Shown: in pieces, positions 21,146 through 31,189 of the stretch
How positions within the stretch are numbered: the stretch's first letter is position 1
How the letters are laid out: every line of letters starts with the position of its first letter
Source: Dermacentor variabilis
Taxonomy: Eukaryota > Arthropoda > Arachnida > Ixodida > Ixodidae
Assembly (NCBI RefSeq): GCF_050947875.1
Contig: NC_134573.1
Span: forward strand, 52,440,115-52,504,114
Length of the DNA: 64,000 nucleotides
Reading direction: 5' to 3'
The notes under the pieces: model-generated
Seen by the model: the letters and a program-made list of their open reading frames with translations, nothing else
Told to the model about the DNA's origin: nothing
The model's database searches: none
Program-made: the position numbers and the translations under genes

Positions 21146-22615
21146 ACCCAGTGACTCAAGTCGGTGGGAAAGTGGTTACGTGGAGACATACATACATAGA
21201 TATATACCGCAAACTGGGCGAAGTTCCCTAGTAATAATGCCAAGTATGTTTAGAAAAGTAAGTTTTGCGAAGCACAGTGAAGCGGCGGAAGTCACAAGTA
21301 ATTGATAAACCGAGGCTCTGTGGGAATAGGCCAGTGATGATCACCGTCATTGAGTTAAATACGATTAATCGGTATTATGTTCAGTATGTAATAGCGAGCA
21401 ACACTGCGGGGATTCACCGTTGAAGAGTCGCTGATGTATTTTCTCAGCCGCATCGTCCCCGTTTGGCCCTTTCTAATGAAAATAATTTACGTTCAGCTGA
21501 TTTGTAAAATGAGAAATGCTAAGGCCTTCGAGACAGGTCATCAAAAGTTAGGTTGTGGTAATGGAACTAAGCAGTACTTTGCATGAAACAAAGACTGAAA
21601 CCTTATTTGACTAAGCTTCACGAATAGTGCTATACGAATGGGATCATTCGAAACTCCATATGTCGGTTTTCCATATAGTTGATCTTTTCACAACATAAGA
21701 TGGGGCAGCATCGTAAAGTCAGCGTACATAACAATTGATTATGATAATTATCGTAAATATTTCCAGTTCTCTATGTTTTCTCTATCTCCTTCCTTAGTCT
21801 GGTCGATTTACCAAAAAACGACTGGAGACCACAGTAACTAAACCTGTTAAACCAGGCCTGACATTTAGAGTGTTCATGTACAGACCCAATACTAAGTAAG
21901 TACGATAATTTTTCTATTTGTTGAACACCGAGATGCTGTAACTCATTGTATTTCACTTGGAATGAATGATGAATATTGAAGCAATCAAGTGGAGCTCCTG
22001 CACGCTTTATAACTATGCAAGTGATCCTGAACTAGAGGTAGATTGACTTATGGAGTGAATATTCGAGCTTTAGATTAAGTATTCTTGCTGGATGTTGTGA
22101 AGCTGCATTGCGTTCGAGACATGTAGGAGCTCTTTGCGCATGTATGCAACCGCTCTGCTGTTTGCACAAGAATGTCTCCAAATAGCTTTTATGTTAGCAA
22201 GCCTTGTTTGTGATGCCGTCTAAAAAGGTTGCCGCTCACGTGCAACGCAAAACTGGGTAAAAACGCCTCTAGGAGTTGGTAATGTGGCTTCATGCCATGA
22301 AAGGGCTCTGAAACCTTCTGCATAGCATCATTGCTACGTCGCTTGCCTTTCATTACGCGCGTCTTTGTTGTAATATTCACCGAACCGTCCAATCAAAAAC
22401 AAATGGGTCATCTTATGGTTGAGAGTCACAGGGCAACTTGGAGGAAATGAGAGGCAGAACAGGAGTGAATAACAACAATAACAACAACAACAAGAAAAGA
22501 ACAGAATAGCAAGCAGCTCATGTTTGCCTGTTACATTTGACTACGATGGCGATAATATGGGCACATCAGGCGTATTTTCGCTTTCGTCATCAGCGTCACG
22601 GGCAAGCTCCCGACA
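21146..22615. other. No gene recognised
   Basis: AT-rich sequence with no long or motif-bearing frame. A short (ACA)n run lies at about 22470-22495. It may contain old repeat remnants that I could not match. Confidence 0.5.
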
Positions 22616-22619
22616 TATT

Positions 22620-22720
22620 TAGTTATGGTATTTATTTTCACATGCTGCAGCCCCGGACGGGGCTATAGCAGGAGTGGCTAATACAATATACTACAAAAAA
22701 CAAATACAATAGGCAGCAAA
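22620..22720 (-). repeat. LINE 3' end relic
   Basis: On the minus strand, TATAGCCCCGTCCGGGGCTGCAGC is followed by ATGTGAAAATAAATA, the hairpin-plus-AATAAATA ending common to CR1-like LINEs. No coding part remains. Confidence 0.5.
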
Positions 22721-22764
22721 GAAAGTATAAGCCCAATGTTAAGGGAGCGCAGACTAGAATTCGT

Positions 22765-23486
22765 TTAAGAGGGAGCTTTAGCTAGGGTGCTCCTATCTAA
22801 TTACATGTAAAAGCATAATTAGTTTTCTCTGCAACTACTGCACCAAATGTGATGAGGATTCTTGCATTCAAAAGAAAACATAAAGTCTAGTGACCATTTG
22901 TTTCTAATTCTAAATTCAGGTAGTGAAGTTTTTATTAAAGATTGGCAAAAATCGAAAATTTTCAGCAAGCGATACTATCAAGTTTAGAAATCTGTAACTG
23001 ATCAACAAAAAATGATAGTACAATTGTGTTAGATGCATCGATTAGTACATCCAAAGCGGACACAATTGATATGTTACACATGAATCTCCAAAAACATAAT
23101 AACATGGAAAGACAGCTTTTGCAGAACCATTGTAAACAACGTAACAATTTCACGTCAGATGTAAAATTACATTTGAAATTGTTCTGCTTTCAATGATCTA
23201 ATAGATGGCGTCACAGAAGCGCGATGTCTATTCTTGATGCACAGGTATGAAGTTTTAAGCTTCGTGCTTTTTTTTAACTTCGGAATTTTTAAAAAATTTT
23301 GTCACAAAATTCACGCCTGAAATAGAAATTCCGCTTGAGCAGTCACTAGAATTTTATTTTATCTCTGAAATGCAACAAATTTTATTAATATCGTTCAAGG
23401 TGTGATCTCAGAAAAACGCTTTTGCATTTTACATGTATTTCATTAGGCCGCGTCGGAGTTGGTCCCGAGCTAAAGCTTCCTTTTAA
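22765..23486. mobile_element. TTAA foldback element, full-length copy
   Basis: It is bounded by TTAA on both sides. The termini GAGGGAGCTTTAGCTAGGG and CCCGAGCTAAAGCTTCCTTT are inverted. The interior is AT-rich, non-coding and shared with 29590-30322. TTAA target preference is known for piggyBac-type transposases, but the termini here do not start with the CCC usual in that group, so the mobilising enzyme is uncertain. Confidence 0.88.
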
Positions 23487-23530
23487 TGGGAGAGATCGGT
23501 TGGTTCCTGGCAGCGAATTCTAAGTTTAAT

Positions 23531-24140
23531 TCATTTGAGGGAAAATGCTACACTTAAAGTATTAGTGCGTTCAAAAAAAGGGTGTAATGCTAAGCGCGTC
23601 ATGTCTCCTATTAGAAGAGATTTTTGCAAAGGTGATATATTCATTACTGTAGAGGCGACAAGACGAATGAATAAAGCCGTGAAAAATTTTAACGAATTAA
23701 CGTGTCGCTGTTCGGCGAGAGATGTTAGGTTGAGTAAGGACATGATTGACGATGGTGAGAAGTGGTGGTCATAACGTGGGTAGATAAATCAAATGACTTT
23801 CCTTTGGACGGCCTCAACTCTATTTCGTACTGCTTGTAGAAATTCCAAACGATACTATAATACTCAAGTATAGGGCGAACAATAGTTTTATATAACGCCG
23901 ATTTAGCGTCGCGCGGAGAATTAGATAGCGTACGACGTAAATAACCGAGTGTTTGTATCGCTTTAGTCGTAATGGACTCACTGTGCCCTGACCAGGACAG
24001 GTTAGTGATGTAAGTGAGAAGAATATATTTATACAAAAAACGCGCTTAATTAAATTATCATTAAATTCGCAGCCGAAAAACAATGGGATAGCTTTATTAG
24101 GAAAGGACATAACAATAGTCTTACGGATGCTAATATTCAT
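23531..24140 (-). pseudogene. LINE RT C-terminal region
   Basis: Contains SITTKAIQTLGYLRRTLSNS and YKTIVRPILEYYSIVW, the conserved post-catalytic part of CR1/Jockey RTs. It is followed in another frame by RHVNSLKFFTALFIRL and HPFFERTNTLSVAFSL, the usual C-terminal end. Confidence 0.88.
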
Positions 24141-24149
24141 TTCCCATGT

Positions 24150-25430
24150 TTGACACCATTTGGAAAATCTGACGAATGATTCAGTAAGTAAGCTTCAAAA
24201 GGAAATGAAATGGTGTCATATATTACGCAGTCATCTGCACACCTTCAGACTTTAGATTATATCTGACGTGATAAAAGAAAAGAAGAGGACCGAGGAGCGA
24301 TCCTTGAGGGACGCCTGGGGACACATCCACCACCGAGGAGTTGATCGAGTTAAAGCTTACGAATTGAGAGCGGTGAGACAAAAAAAGCTCTCTATCAAGT
24401 TGACTAATTGAGGGTTGTTAAGAATGGCATTTAGTTTCGACAGTAGTTTTGAGTGAAATACGGTACCGAAAGCTTTGGAAAAATGTATGGGTATACCGTC
24501 CATTGGAAAATCCTCATCCAGGTTTGAAGCTATGTCAAGCGTGAGCTCGACAAGTTGTGTTATTGTGTTAAATCTGCGTCTGTTACCATGCTGTAGATTC
24601 GAGAGAATGTTATTTTATTAAAAAAATTCCACAATGTGTTTGTATAATATATGCTCTGCTATTTTGCATGAATATGATGTTAAAGATATTGGTCGGTGGT
24701 TAGATGTTGCTTACAACCTGAATTATGTAATGTAAGCACCTTAGCCGTCTTTCATGATGAAGGCACTATGCCGGAAGTTAGTGATTTCTTGAAGATAAGA
24801 ATAGGAAAGCGTAAAGTCCATAAGGCATACCGAACGAAGAAAAATTCGGGATTCCACCAGGCCCTTCACTTTTATTTGTATAAATACTTAGTATGAGGTT
24901 TAAGACACCTTCTGTGCTAAGATATCTTTAATGGGCCAAGTTGGTTAATTGCAGGAAAAGGAGAAACAATATAATTATCACAAGTAAAAACTTACTTAAA
25001 ATATGCGTTGAAGGAGTTAGAGATTAATAATGGACCACTAGTCGTTTCGTTGTTCACACATAAAGATATACAAGAGCTGTCAAGTGGAAAAATTGAACCC
25101 CAGAACTTATGCGGGTTACTTTTCAACAGGAGCGGCAGCTGCGCGCTATAAATAGTATTTAGCTGATTTGTATTTTGACCGAAGATCCTCCTTTGTATTA
25201 GCAAACCCAGCAGTGTGTACGAGGTTATGAGAGAGAGAGAGAGAGAGAGACAGAGAAAAACATTTATTTGTCATGAGATTCGGCAACTTCCTCGCGGGGT
25301 TAGGAGAGTACTTCAATCGTCTGAGCCTGCGAACACAACGTGAAAGTTGTATATCTCTGTTGATCCAAAGAATTTTCTTATTTTGATTTTTTTTGGTTTT
25401 CAGAGAAACGAAGTGTGCAATACATGACAT
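24150..25430 (-). pseudogene. LINE ORF2 linker and RT core, broken
   Basis: Readable parts: KKILWINRDIQLSRCVRRLRR, NPHKFWGSIFPLDSSC, the RT motif NHRPISLTS near 24690 and SPGVPQGSLLGPLLF near 24290, with several stops between. The catalytic YADD box is not readable. A (GA)n run at 25228-25253 lies inside. Confidence 0.8.
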
Positions 25431-25462
25431 GACAATATTTTCAGAATATTAACACGCAAACT

Positions 25463-25873
25463 TGTTAATCTTTACGGGTGAGCGGTTTTTCCGTCTAAGA
25501 AAATGTTATCGCTCAGCGCAGGACACTTCTACATGTATCGGAAGTTTCTAGAATGTTATCGATGCTTCTGTGCGCTGTCTGTTGTCGCCGAAACTTGTGT
25601 AATCTGATTGCATGTATGCACGGCACAAATGGCGTCGAACTTTGTGGAAGACACGCGGGTCTCAGCGATTACTATGGAACACTTGACGACTGATCTATAA
25701 AAGCCGACACGCTTGACTCGCTGATCAGATTTTCGACGATCGCCGACTGTGTTCGCCGTTTTCGTTGAGCATTGAGTGTAGCCTGTTTTTCTTGGCACAG
25801 GCTCTCCCAATAAAGTTAGTTTCGCCATTCAAAGTTTTCTTGCTTTGCCCTCAACCGTCACCACCACGTGACA
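25463..25873 (+). repeat. Solo LTR inserted in the LINE
   Basis: Homologous over about 400 bp to the LTR at 33927-34331. It has a TATAAAAG box at 25696-25703 and the poly(A) signal AATAAA at 25809-25814, which place it on the plus strand. GAATATT lies on both sides (25444 and 25885 regions), probably the duplicated target. No internal domain of its family is next to it, so it is best read as a solo LTR left by LTR-LTR recombination. Exact ends are uncertain by about 15 bp. Confidence 0.8.
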
Positions 25874-26121
25874 ATATGTCACAAGAATATTCACGTCGCC
25901 TGATATACTGCGTGTTTTAATAGTGTCGAAGGCTTCAGCCAATGTATCGAGAATAGAGGTGTCGTCAGCGTGATGGAAATCGCGAAATGTAGTAAAAGCG
26001 ATGGATAGTTCAGGAACAATGCACGGGAGGGAAACAAAAACAGACTTATGATCAGATGTACATTATGCCACTTCCCAAGTGTAATCATTCGCGGCAAGGT
26101 TCGAGCTAAGAAAGACCAAAT

Positions 26122-26803
26122 TCAAAAGAGCCTTCTGCCTGGTAGACTCGCAATACAGCAAATCTGAGTAAGCCCCAAATTCTGGCTAAAATTTATAAGT
26201 TTTTTATTGAAAGTGGCATCAAGACCGCACGTCGATAGAGAGGGCCAATGAATGCCCGGTGCGTTGAAATAACCAAGGCAAGTAAAGTTGGAAGGACCTA
26301 GGTTGTGCACGCTCATGAAAGTTTTGATTGCTTGAAGCGAGTCCATCGTTTTTCCCGGATGGCGATAGAAAGCGCCGATTACAAAATGCATTTTTTCCAA
26401 GTTTGCACCAGGCTGACTTCCTATCTAGAGGAGCTAGAAAAACGGAGAATCTAAGACGTGACCGAAGCAAAAGGGCGACGGCGCGCCCTTTGTGGTTTTG
26501 TCTGTCCGTTCGAATTGCGATATAGTCCGGTGGAGTGAATTCTGTGTCAAAAATTCCATTGTGTAGCCGCGTTTCGGTGATGGCAGCAACGTGAGGACTA
26601 TACGAGTGAATAAGAGAGAATAAGGCAGGAAATTTATTGGTGATACTTCTTGCATTGTTATTGAGCAAACGAAGGCAATCAAGTGATGATGAAGCTGGCC
26701 AAACATGCGATGATGGTAATACAGTATGGCTGCTGGCATCGGCACGCTTGGTAACTAAAGGCACAGATGAGGAGCGAAAGAAATTACTGGAAGATCTCAC
26801 CAT
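26122..26803 (-). pseudogene. LINE AP-endonuclease domain
   Basis: LRLLNNNARSITNKFPALF carries the first Asn motif, HVAAITETRL the catalytic Glu and DYIAIRTDRQNHKGRAVALL the middle block. After a frameshift near 26400 comes FVIGAFYRHPGKTM, then TCLGYFNAPGIHW, where GDFN has become GYFN. This loss of the key Asp means the nick-making enzyme is inactive in addition to being shifted. Confidence 0.9.
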
Positions 26804-26893
26804 TGAGTTAGATGCGTGATCCCAGTGATATCGAATGTTATTAATAAAGGTATCGTCATAGGGAATTTTTACAACAAAACATGTGTCGCGAAA

Positions 26894-27331
26894 TTAATCG
26901 GAGGCCTCCCAGAGCTTTTTGCGAACAGATCTCACATTTGAAGACAAGTCGTCAGTGAAGAGCAGATCGGCATTTTCTAGTATAGAGGCATTTTTCGAGA
27001 TTTGCAGCTTTTCCTGGAAACTTAACATCATTATTACCGGGCGCCGGTGGCCTTCCCGAGGCCAAGCAATGTTGTGACTCCGCTGAATTGATGGGTGTAG
27101 CATAATCAGTGTCTCAGAATACAGCCGCGAAACATGAGTTAAAAATGTTTCGTGAGTTTCGCCAATCGGTTCATCAAGACTGTGTAGAATTATATTTTTG
27201 CGACGGGGCCTGTTTTCTATTTCAACATTCTTGGAAAGTAGCCATGTAACAGTCACCGAAAGCGAAGTCACCTCTGCCTGTAGTTTGGTACACAGGTCAG
27301 TGACCGCAGGGGCGTTATCCGCTGCGGTCAT
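26894..27331 (-). pseudogene. LINE ORF1 fragment
   Basis: VEIENRPRRKNIILHSLDEP resembles the start of the RNA-binding part of CR1/Jockey-like ORF1 proteins, after a short coiled-coil-like stretch (LCTKLQAEVTSLSVTVTWLL). RPVIMMLSFQEKLQISKNAS and DLSSNVRSVRKKLWE follow. The frame is open for 145 codons and ends in a stop close upstream of the endonuclease, as expected for a two-ORF LINE. Confidence 0.8.
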
Positions 27332-27890
27332 GCGATTATCTAATCCTCGAGAAGTAAAGAAACAGCCTTGAAGTCGTTTTCACTGAGAGTGGAGCATGAC
27401 GCATATATCAATTTGGGGCCACAGTAATTAGGAATGGTGTGTGGGATCTGGAAAGTAGTAAACATTCCAGCGCTAACATTGACAAATTTCATTCTATGCT
27501 TAAAATTGGATATCTTATTGAGCTTGGAAATCAGCCACTGATCGGTCGGCCGGTTGGCATTGGGGGCCCACGGTAAAAACAAAAATGAGGCAAGGCAGAA
27601 TGACGTATGTTGGGGCTCTTTTGAAGTGAAAAAATAGGGCAGAGCAAAATTACTCCTGAAGATAGACATAGGAACTTGGATCAAAATTATAACGGCAGCA
27701 GCATCGGCGTCGCATGAGAATTACGAAGACACTCGCGTCCACACGAGCCGCAACGGCTGGCAGGCACGGGCACGGGCTAGCGTTCCGAAAGGGGATTAAA
27801 AATGCTATGCTAAGAGATCGAGTGTCGGTTTTTCCTTTCCAGCGAGAGCCCGAGGCAATGCTGGAGTACCTGGTCGCTTGCACCGCAAAT

Positions 27891-27909
27891 TGGTGACCGC
27901 GGACGTGAT
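27891..27909 (+). other. Primer-binding site, tRNA-Trp-like
   Basis: TGGTGACCGCGGACGTGAT differs by about one inserted base and one substitution from the tRNA-Trp complement described for several arthropod and trematode gypsy elements. It lies about 30 bp before the gag ATG. The LTR should end just before it, but no second copy exists in the window to define that LTR. Confidence 0.6.
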
Positions 27910-27940
27910 ACTGCTATATGCTGCTGTGATAGGGACGACC

Positions 27941-28365
27941 ATGGATCAGATCAACGCTACAATAACTCAAGGCAAGAATGCCTTTGAGGAAAGCGGTTCG
28001 GCCATCGCTGTCTGCCTCCCACACTACTGGGACCAGCATCCTTCGGCCTGGTTTCTTCAGGCCGAATCGCAATTTCAAGTCGCTGGTATACGATCTCAAG
28101 CCTCAAAGTTTCATTACACCGTTGCAGCGTTCTCGCCCATCGCCATTGACGAAGTAGCAGATTTGTTGAACTCCCCATTGTCTAACGGCACCTATGGCGA
28201 TTTTAAGGCAGCCCTTTTACAACGCACAGCAGCTTCACAGCGTTCGCGCATTGAGTAGCTTCAGTAAGCTGAAGAACTGGGCGACCGACGCCCTAGTCAA
28301 CTTCTTCACCGAATGAGGCAACTGCTCGGAAACAATGCGATATCCATCAGCGAATCGCTGAGAAC
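27941..28365 (+). pseudogene. Mag-like gag, N-terminal part
   Basis: It starts MDQINATITQGKNAFEE, then HYWDQHPSAWFLQAESQFQV, typical of the capsid start of mag-like gag. A stop at 28257 is followed by more readable capsid (AEELGDRRPSQLLHRMRQLL) until the LINE interrupts. The rest of gag, including any zinc knuckle, is missing. Confidence 0.88.
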
Positions 28366-28371
28366 CGACAG

Positions 28372-29180
28372 ACAGACAACGAACTTTTATTGAGGTCCTG
28401 AGGGACTAGCCGGCGGAGACCCGTTGGGGCCCCCGGCTCGCCGCTGGCTGCTCCCTTGTCGGAATCGGGACGTCAAGCCTCTCCGCTCTTTCACGGGCCC
28501 TTTGGACGGCTATGGACTGGAGCTTCAGTTCCGTACTTGATGTGGCCTCGTCCCAGTCCCGTTCGCTGGTGAAGGACGTATCCCGAACGCAGGACACTTC
28601 CAGAGCATATGAGATAGAGTGCTAACCTCCTCCCCACAACCCGGGCACTGTGGGTCACTTTCTGGGTAAATCCTCTTTAAGAAACCCCGCGAGGGATATG
28701 ACCTCGTCTGAAGCATCCTAAGCGTGATCGATTGAGATCTCCATAGATTTTAATGTGGAGGCGGGAAGCACCTGCGTTCCTCTTTATAATGGGAGATGAT
28801 CTCATGAAAGGTTAATAAGGGGTCACCGTGGCGGATCTCCTCCGGATTCAATGTAGCCCACCACCGTCGCGGCGCGTTAATTCTTGCAAACGGCGATGAG
28901 CAATCTCATTGGGGTCCGGGCGGCCCGGCAGCACGTTGTCGCCCATGTGAGCGACATATAATAGGATATACGATACATTATAATATAATGCAATATATAT
29001 ACATTATAATATAATGCGAGAGGTCACAATTAGTTCTGGACTTGTTTGTCAGAATTGCGTCCACCTGTCTCGCAACCATTCCTGAAGCGAAAGCCTCGAC
29101 GGCCGCACGTGAGTCAATGTAGATATACGGCCTTTCTGAATTCCGCATCGCCAGCGCCACCAACACACAAGTCGTCTTTT
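28372..29180 (-). mobile_element. LINE 3' fragment with RNase H, inserted in gypsy
   Basis: On the minus strand an RNase H piece (RPYIYIDSRAAVEAFASG) is followed by MLQTRSYPSRGFLKRIYPES and the zinc-finger-like CPGCGEEVSTLSHMLWKCP, then the 3' end with CAATAAAAGTTC near 28390. An RNase H domain after RT is typical of the I and R1 groups. A duplicated AT-rich TACATTATAATATAATGC at about 28974 and 29000 breaks the frame. It is 5'-truncated, and the gypsy gag-protease junction is deleted at the site. Confidence 0.85.
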
Positions 29181-29588
29181 CTATGTGACGGATAGAGTTA
29201 CGGGACAACGATTCTTAGTCGACACAGGAGCTGACGTGAGCATTCTTCCCGCTCACCCCTCCAACCGAAAAGAGACACTTTTGTCATTTTTGCAAGCCGT
29301 CAATGGCGCCAGGATTCCAGTTTTCTCGTTATGCTCCATCATGTTAAACCTTGGCGTTCGACAAGAGTTCCACTGGATTTTCCACGTTGCAGACTTCCAT
29401 CGTGCAGTCATTGGAGCAGACTTCTTGCACAACTACGGACTCCTTGTCGACGTCCCATGACGCCGTGTCATCGACGCCCTGACCGAGCGATCCGTTCCCG
29501 GCGTCTCATGAACAGGCACGTCGCCGATTGCACCTATTTCTGAGATGTTGGACGAACCTTTCGCCGCGCTCCTACATGAGTTTCCCAT
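29170..29588 (+). pseudogene. Mag-like gypsy protease
   Basis: TGQRFLVDTGADVSILPA carries the DTG active site and FHRAVIGADFLHNYGLLVDV the second block. A stop at 29458 is followed by the protease-RT linker (EMLDEPFAALLHEFPIL), which is cut by the TTAA element. Confidence 0.92.
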
Positions 29589-29589
29589 T

Positions 29590-30322
29590 TTAAGAGGAAG
29601 CTTTAGCTCGGGTGCTCCTATCTAAATACATGTAAAAGGAGAATTCGTTTTTCTCGGCAACCACTGCACAAAATTTGATAGGGTTTGCTGCATTTAAAAG
29701 AAAAACTTAAAATCTAGTGACTGTTGGTTCCGAATTTTAGATTTATGTCGTCAATTCTTTATAAAAACTTGGCAAAAATCGCAAATTTTCAGAAAACGAA
29801 ACTATCAAGTTTACAACTCCGTAACTCAGCAAGAAAAAATGATATCGCAATTCTGTGAATTGTGCCTGATACAATATCTAAAGCGGACAACATTGATATG
29901 TTACACAAGAACCTCAACAAATGGGGTAATGTGTAATTACAACTTTTGCAGAACCCTCGTAAACAACGTAACAAATTCACGTAAGATGTAAACTGACATA
30001 TCAAATTTGTGCGCTTTGAATGGTCTAATGGATACCGTTTAGAGAAATGCGATATCTCTTTTTGATGCAGCGCTATTAGTTTGTAAACTTCGTGCTTCTA
30101 TATTTTTCGAACGCCTGAATTTTTGAAAATTTTTTTAACAAAATTCAAGCCCTAAATCAATATTCCGCTTCCAACAGTCACTAGAAGTTAACGTTTTCTC
30201 TCAAATGCAACAAATTTCATTAAAATCGGTCCAGGAGTTATCTCAGAAAAACGTTTTTGCGTTTTTACATGTATTTGAATAGGCCGCGTCGGAGTTGGGC
30301 CGGAGCTAAAGCTTCCTCTTAA
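29590..30322. mobile_element. TTAA foldback element inserted in gypsy pol
   Basis: 733 bp including flanking TTAA copies at 29590-29593 and 30319-30322. The termini GAGGAAGCTTTAGCTCGGG and CCGGAGCTAAAGCTTCCTC are near-perfect inverted repeats. The gypsy linker reads up to the left TTAA and resumes after the right one, so the insertion site and duplication are exact. No coding capacity. Confidence 0.93.
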
Positions 30323-30325
30323 CGC

Positions 30326-31015
30326 GCCTGCCCGACTGCACGCAACCGGTGCAACATCACGTGTGCCATCACATCGTCACCTCCAGCGCACCAGTCTATT
30401 TGTGACCCTGGCGCTTGTCCCCCGGTGAAACTCAAGATCGCTGGTGCAGATTTAGAACACATGCTGAAACTTGGCCTCATCTGCCCTTCCTCCACTAATT
30501 GAGCAGCCCCACTTCACATGGTGCCGAAGAAGATAGGAGACTGGCGCACATGCGACGGTTACCGGGCACTAAACAACCTTACAGTTCCTGATTGCTACCC
30601 TCTACAGAAAATTCAGGGCTTCACGGTAGTGTTGCACGGTGCGACGGTCATTTCTAAGATCGATCGCGTTCGCGCCTTTCATCAGCTACCGGTCGCTGAA
30701 GAAGACATTCCCAAGACCGCCATAAACACACCCTTCAGTCTTCTTGAATTTCTCTGCATGTCTTTCGGCTTACGGAATGCGGGCCAATCCTTTCAGCATT
30801 TCAACGATTCCGCCACCCGCGGCTTCCCTTTCGTTTTTGTATACATTGACGACCTTGTCGTCGCAAAATACTCCGCAGAAGAACATCTTCACCACTTGTG
30901 GTTGTGGTTTTCACGTCTTGCCAGTAAAGGAATTGCCATCAACACCGCCAAGAGCGAATTCAGTCAACTTGAACTAGAATTTCTCGGTTATATCGTCGAT
31001 GCTACCGGCACTTGA
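30326..31015 (+). pseudogene. Mag-like gypsy reverse transcriptase
   Basis: A 165-codon open stretch starts MVPKKIGDWRTCDGYRALNN, then KIDRVRAFHQLPVAEEDIPK, FGLRNAGQSFQ and the catalytic FVYIDDLVVA. A stop ends it at 31013 in the thumb region. Upstream linker sequence (30326-30517) is in shifted frames with stops. Confidence 0.93.
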
Positions 31016-31189
31016 CCACTGCAGTTCAAGACTCGCGGCATCTAAAACCTTCCCCGACCGACCACACTCAGAAAGCTTCGCCAATTTTTCGGATTCATCC
31101 ATTCCTACAGCCAATTAATTCACGACGGCTCACCACTTTCGCACCGCTAGACGCTCTGCTGGTAAACAAACATAAACAAGTGCTTCAGT

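Larger units (their letters stand above)
23500..27690 (-). mobile_element. LINE (CR1/Jockey-like), near full length but dead
   Basis: Going down the minus strand: ORF1 (27331-26894), AP-endonuclease (26803-26122), RT (25430 to about 23730) and the C-terminal region (23743-23531). A solo LTR of a different element interrupts it at about 25463-25873. Many stops and shifts break ORF2. The 3' end near 23500 abuts the TTAA element at 22765-23486. The 5' limit is set by the start of the gypsy leader at about 27690. Confidence 0.85.
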
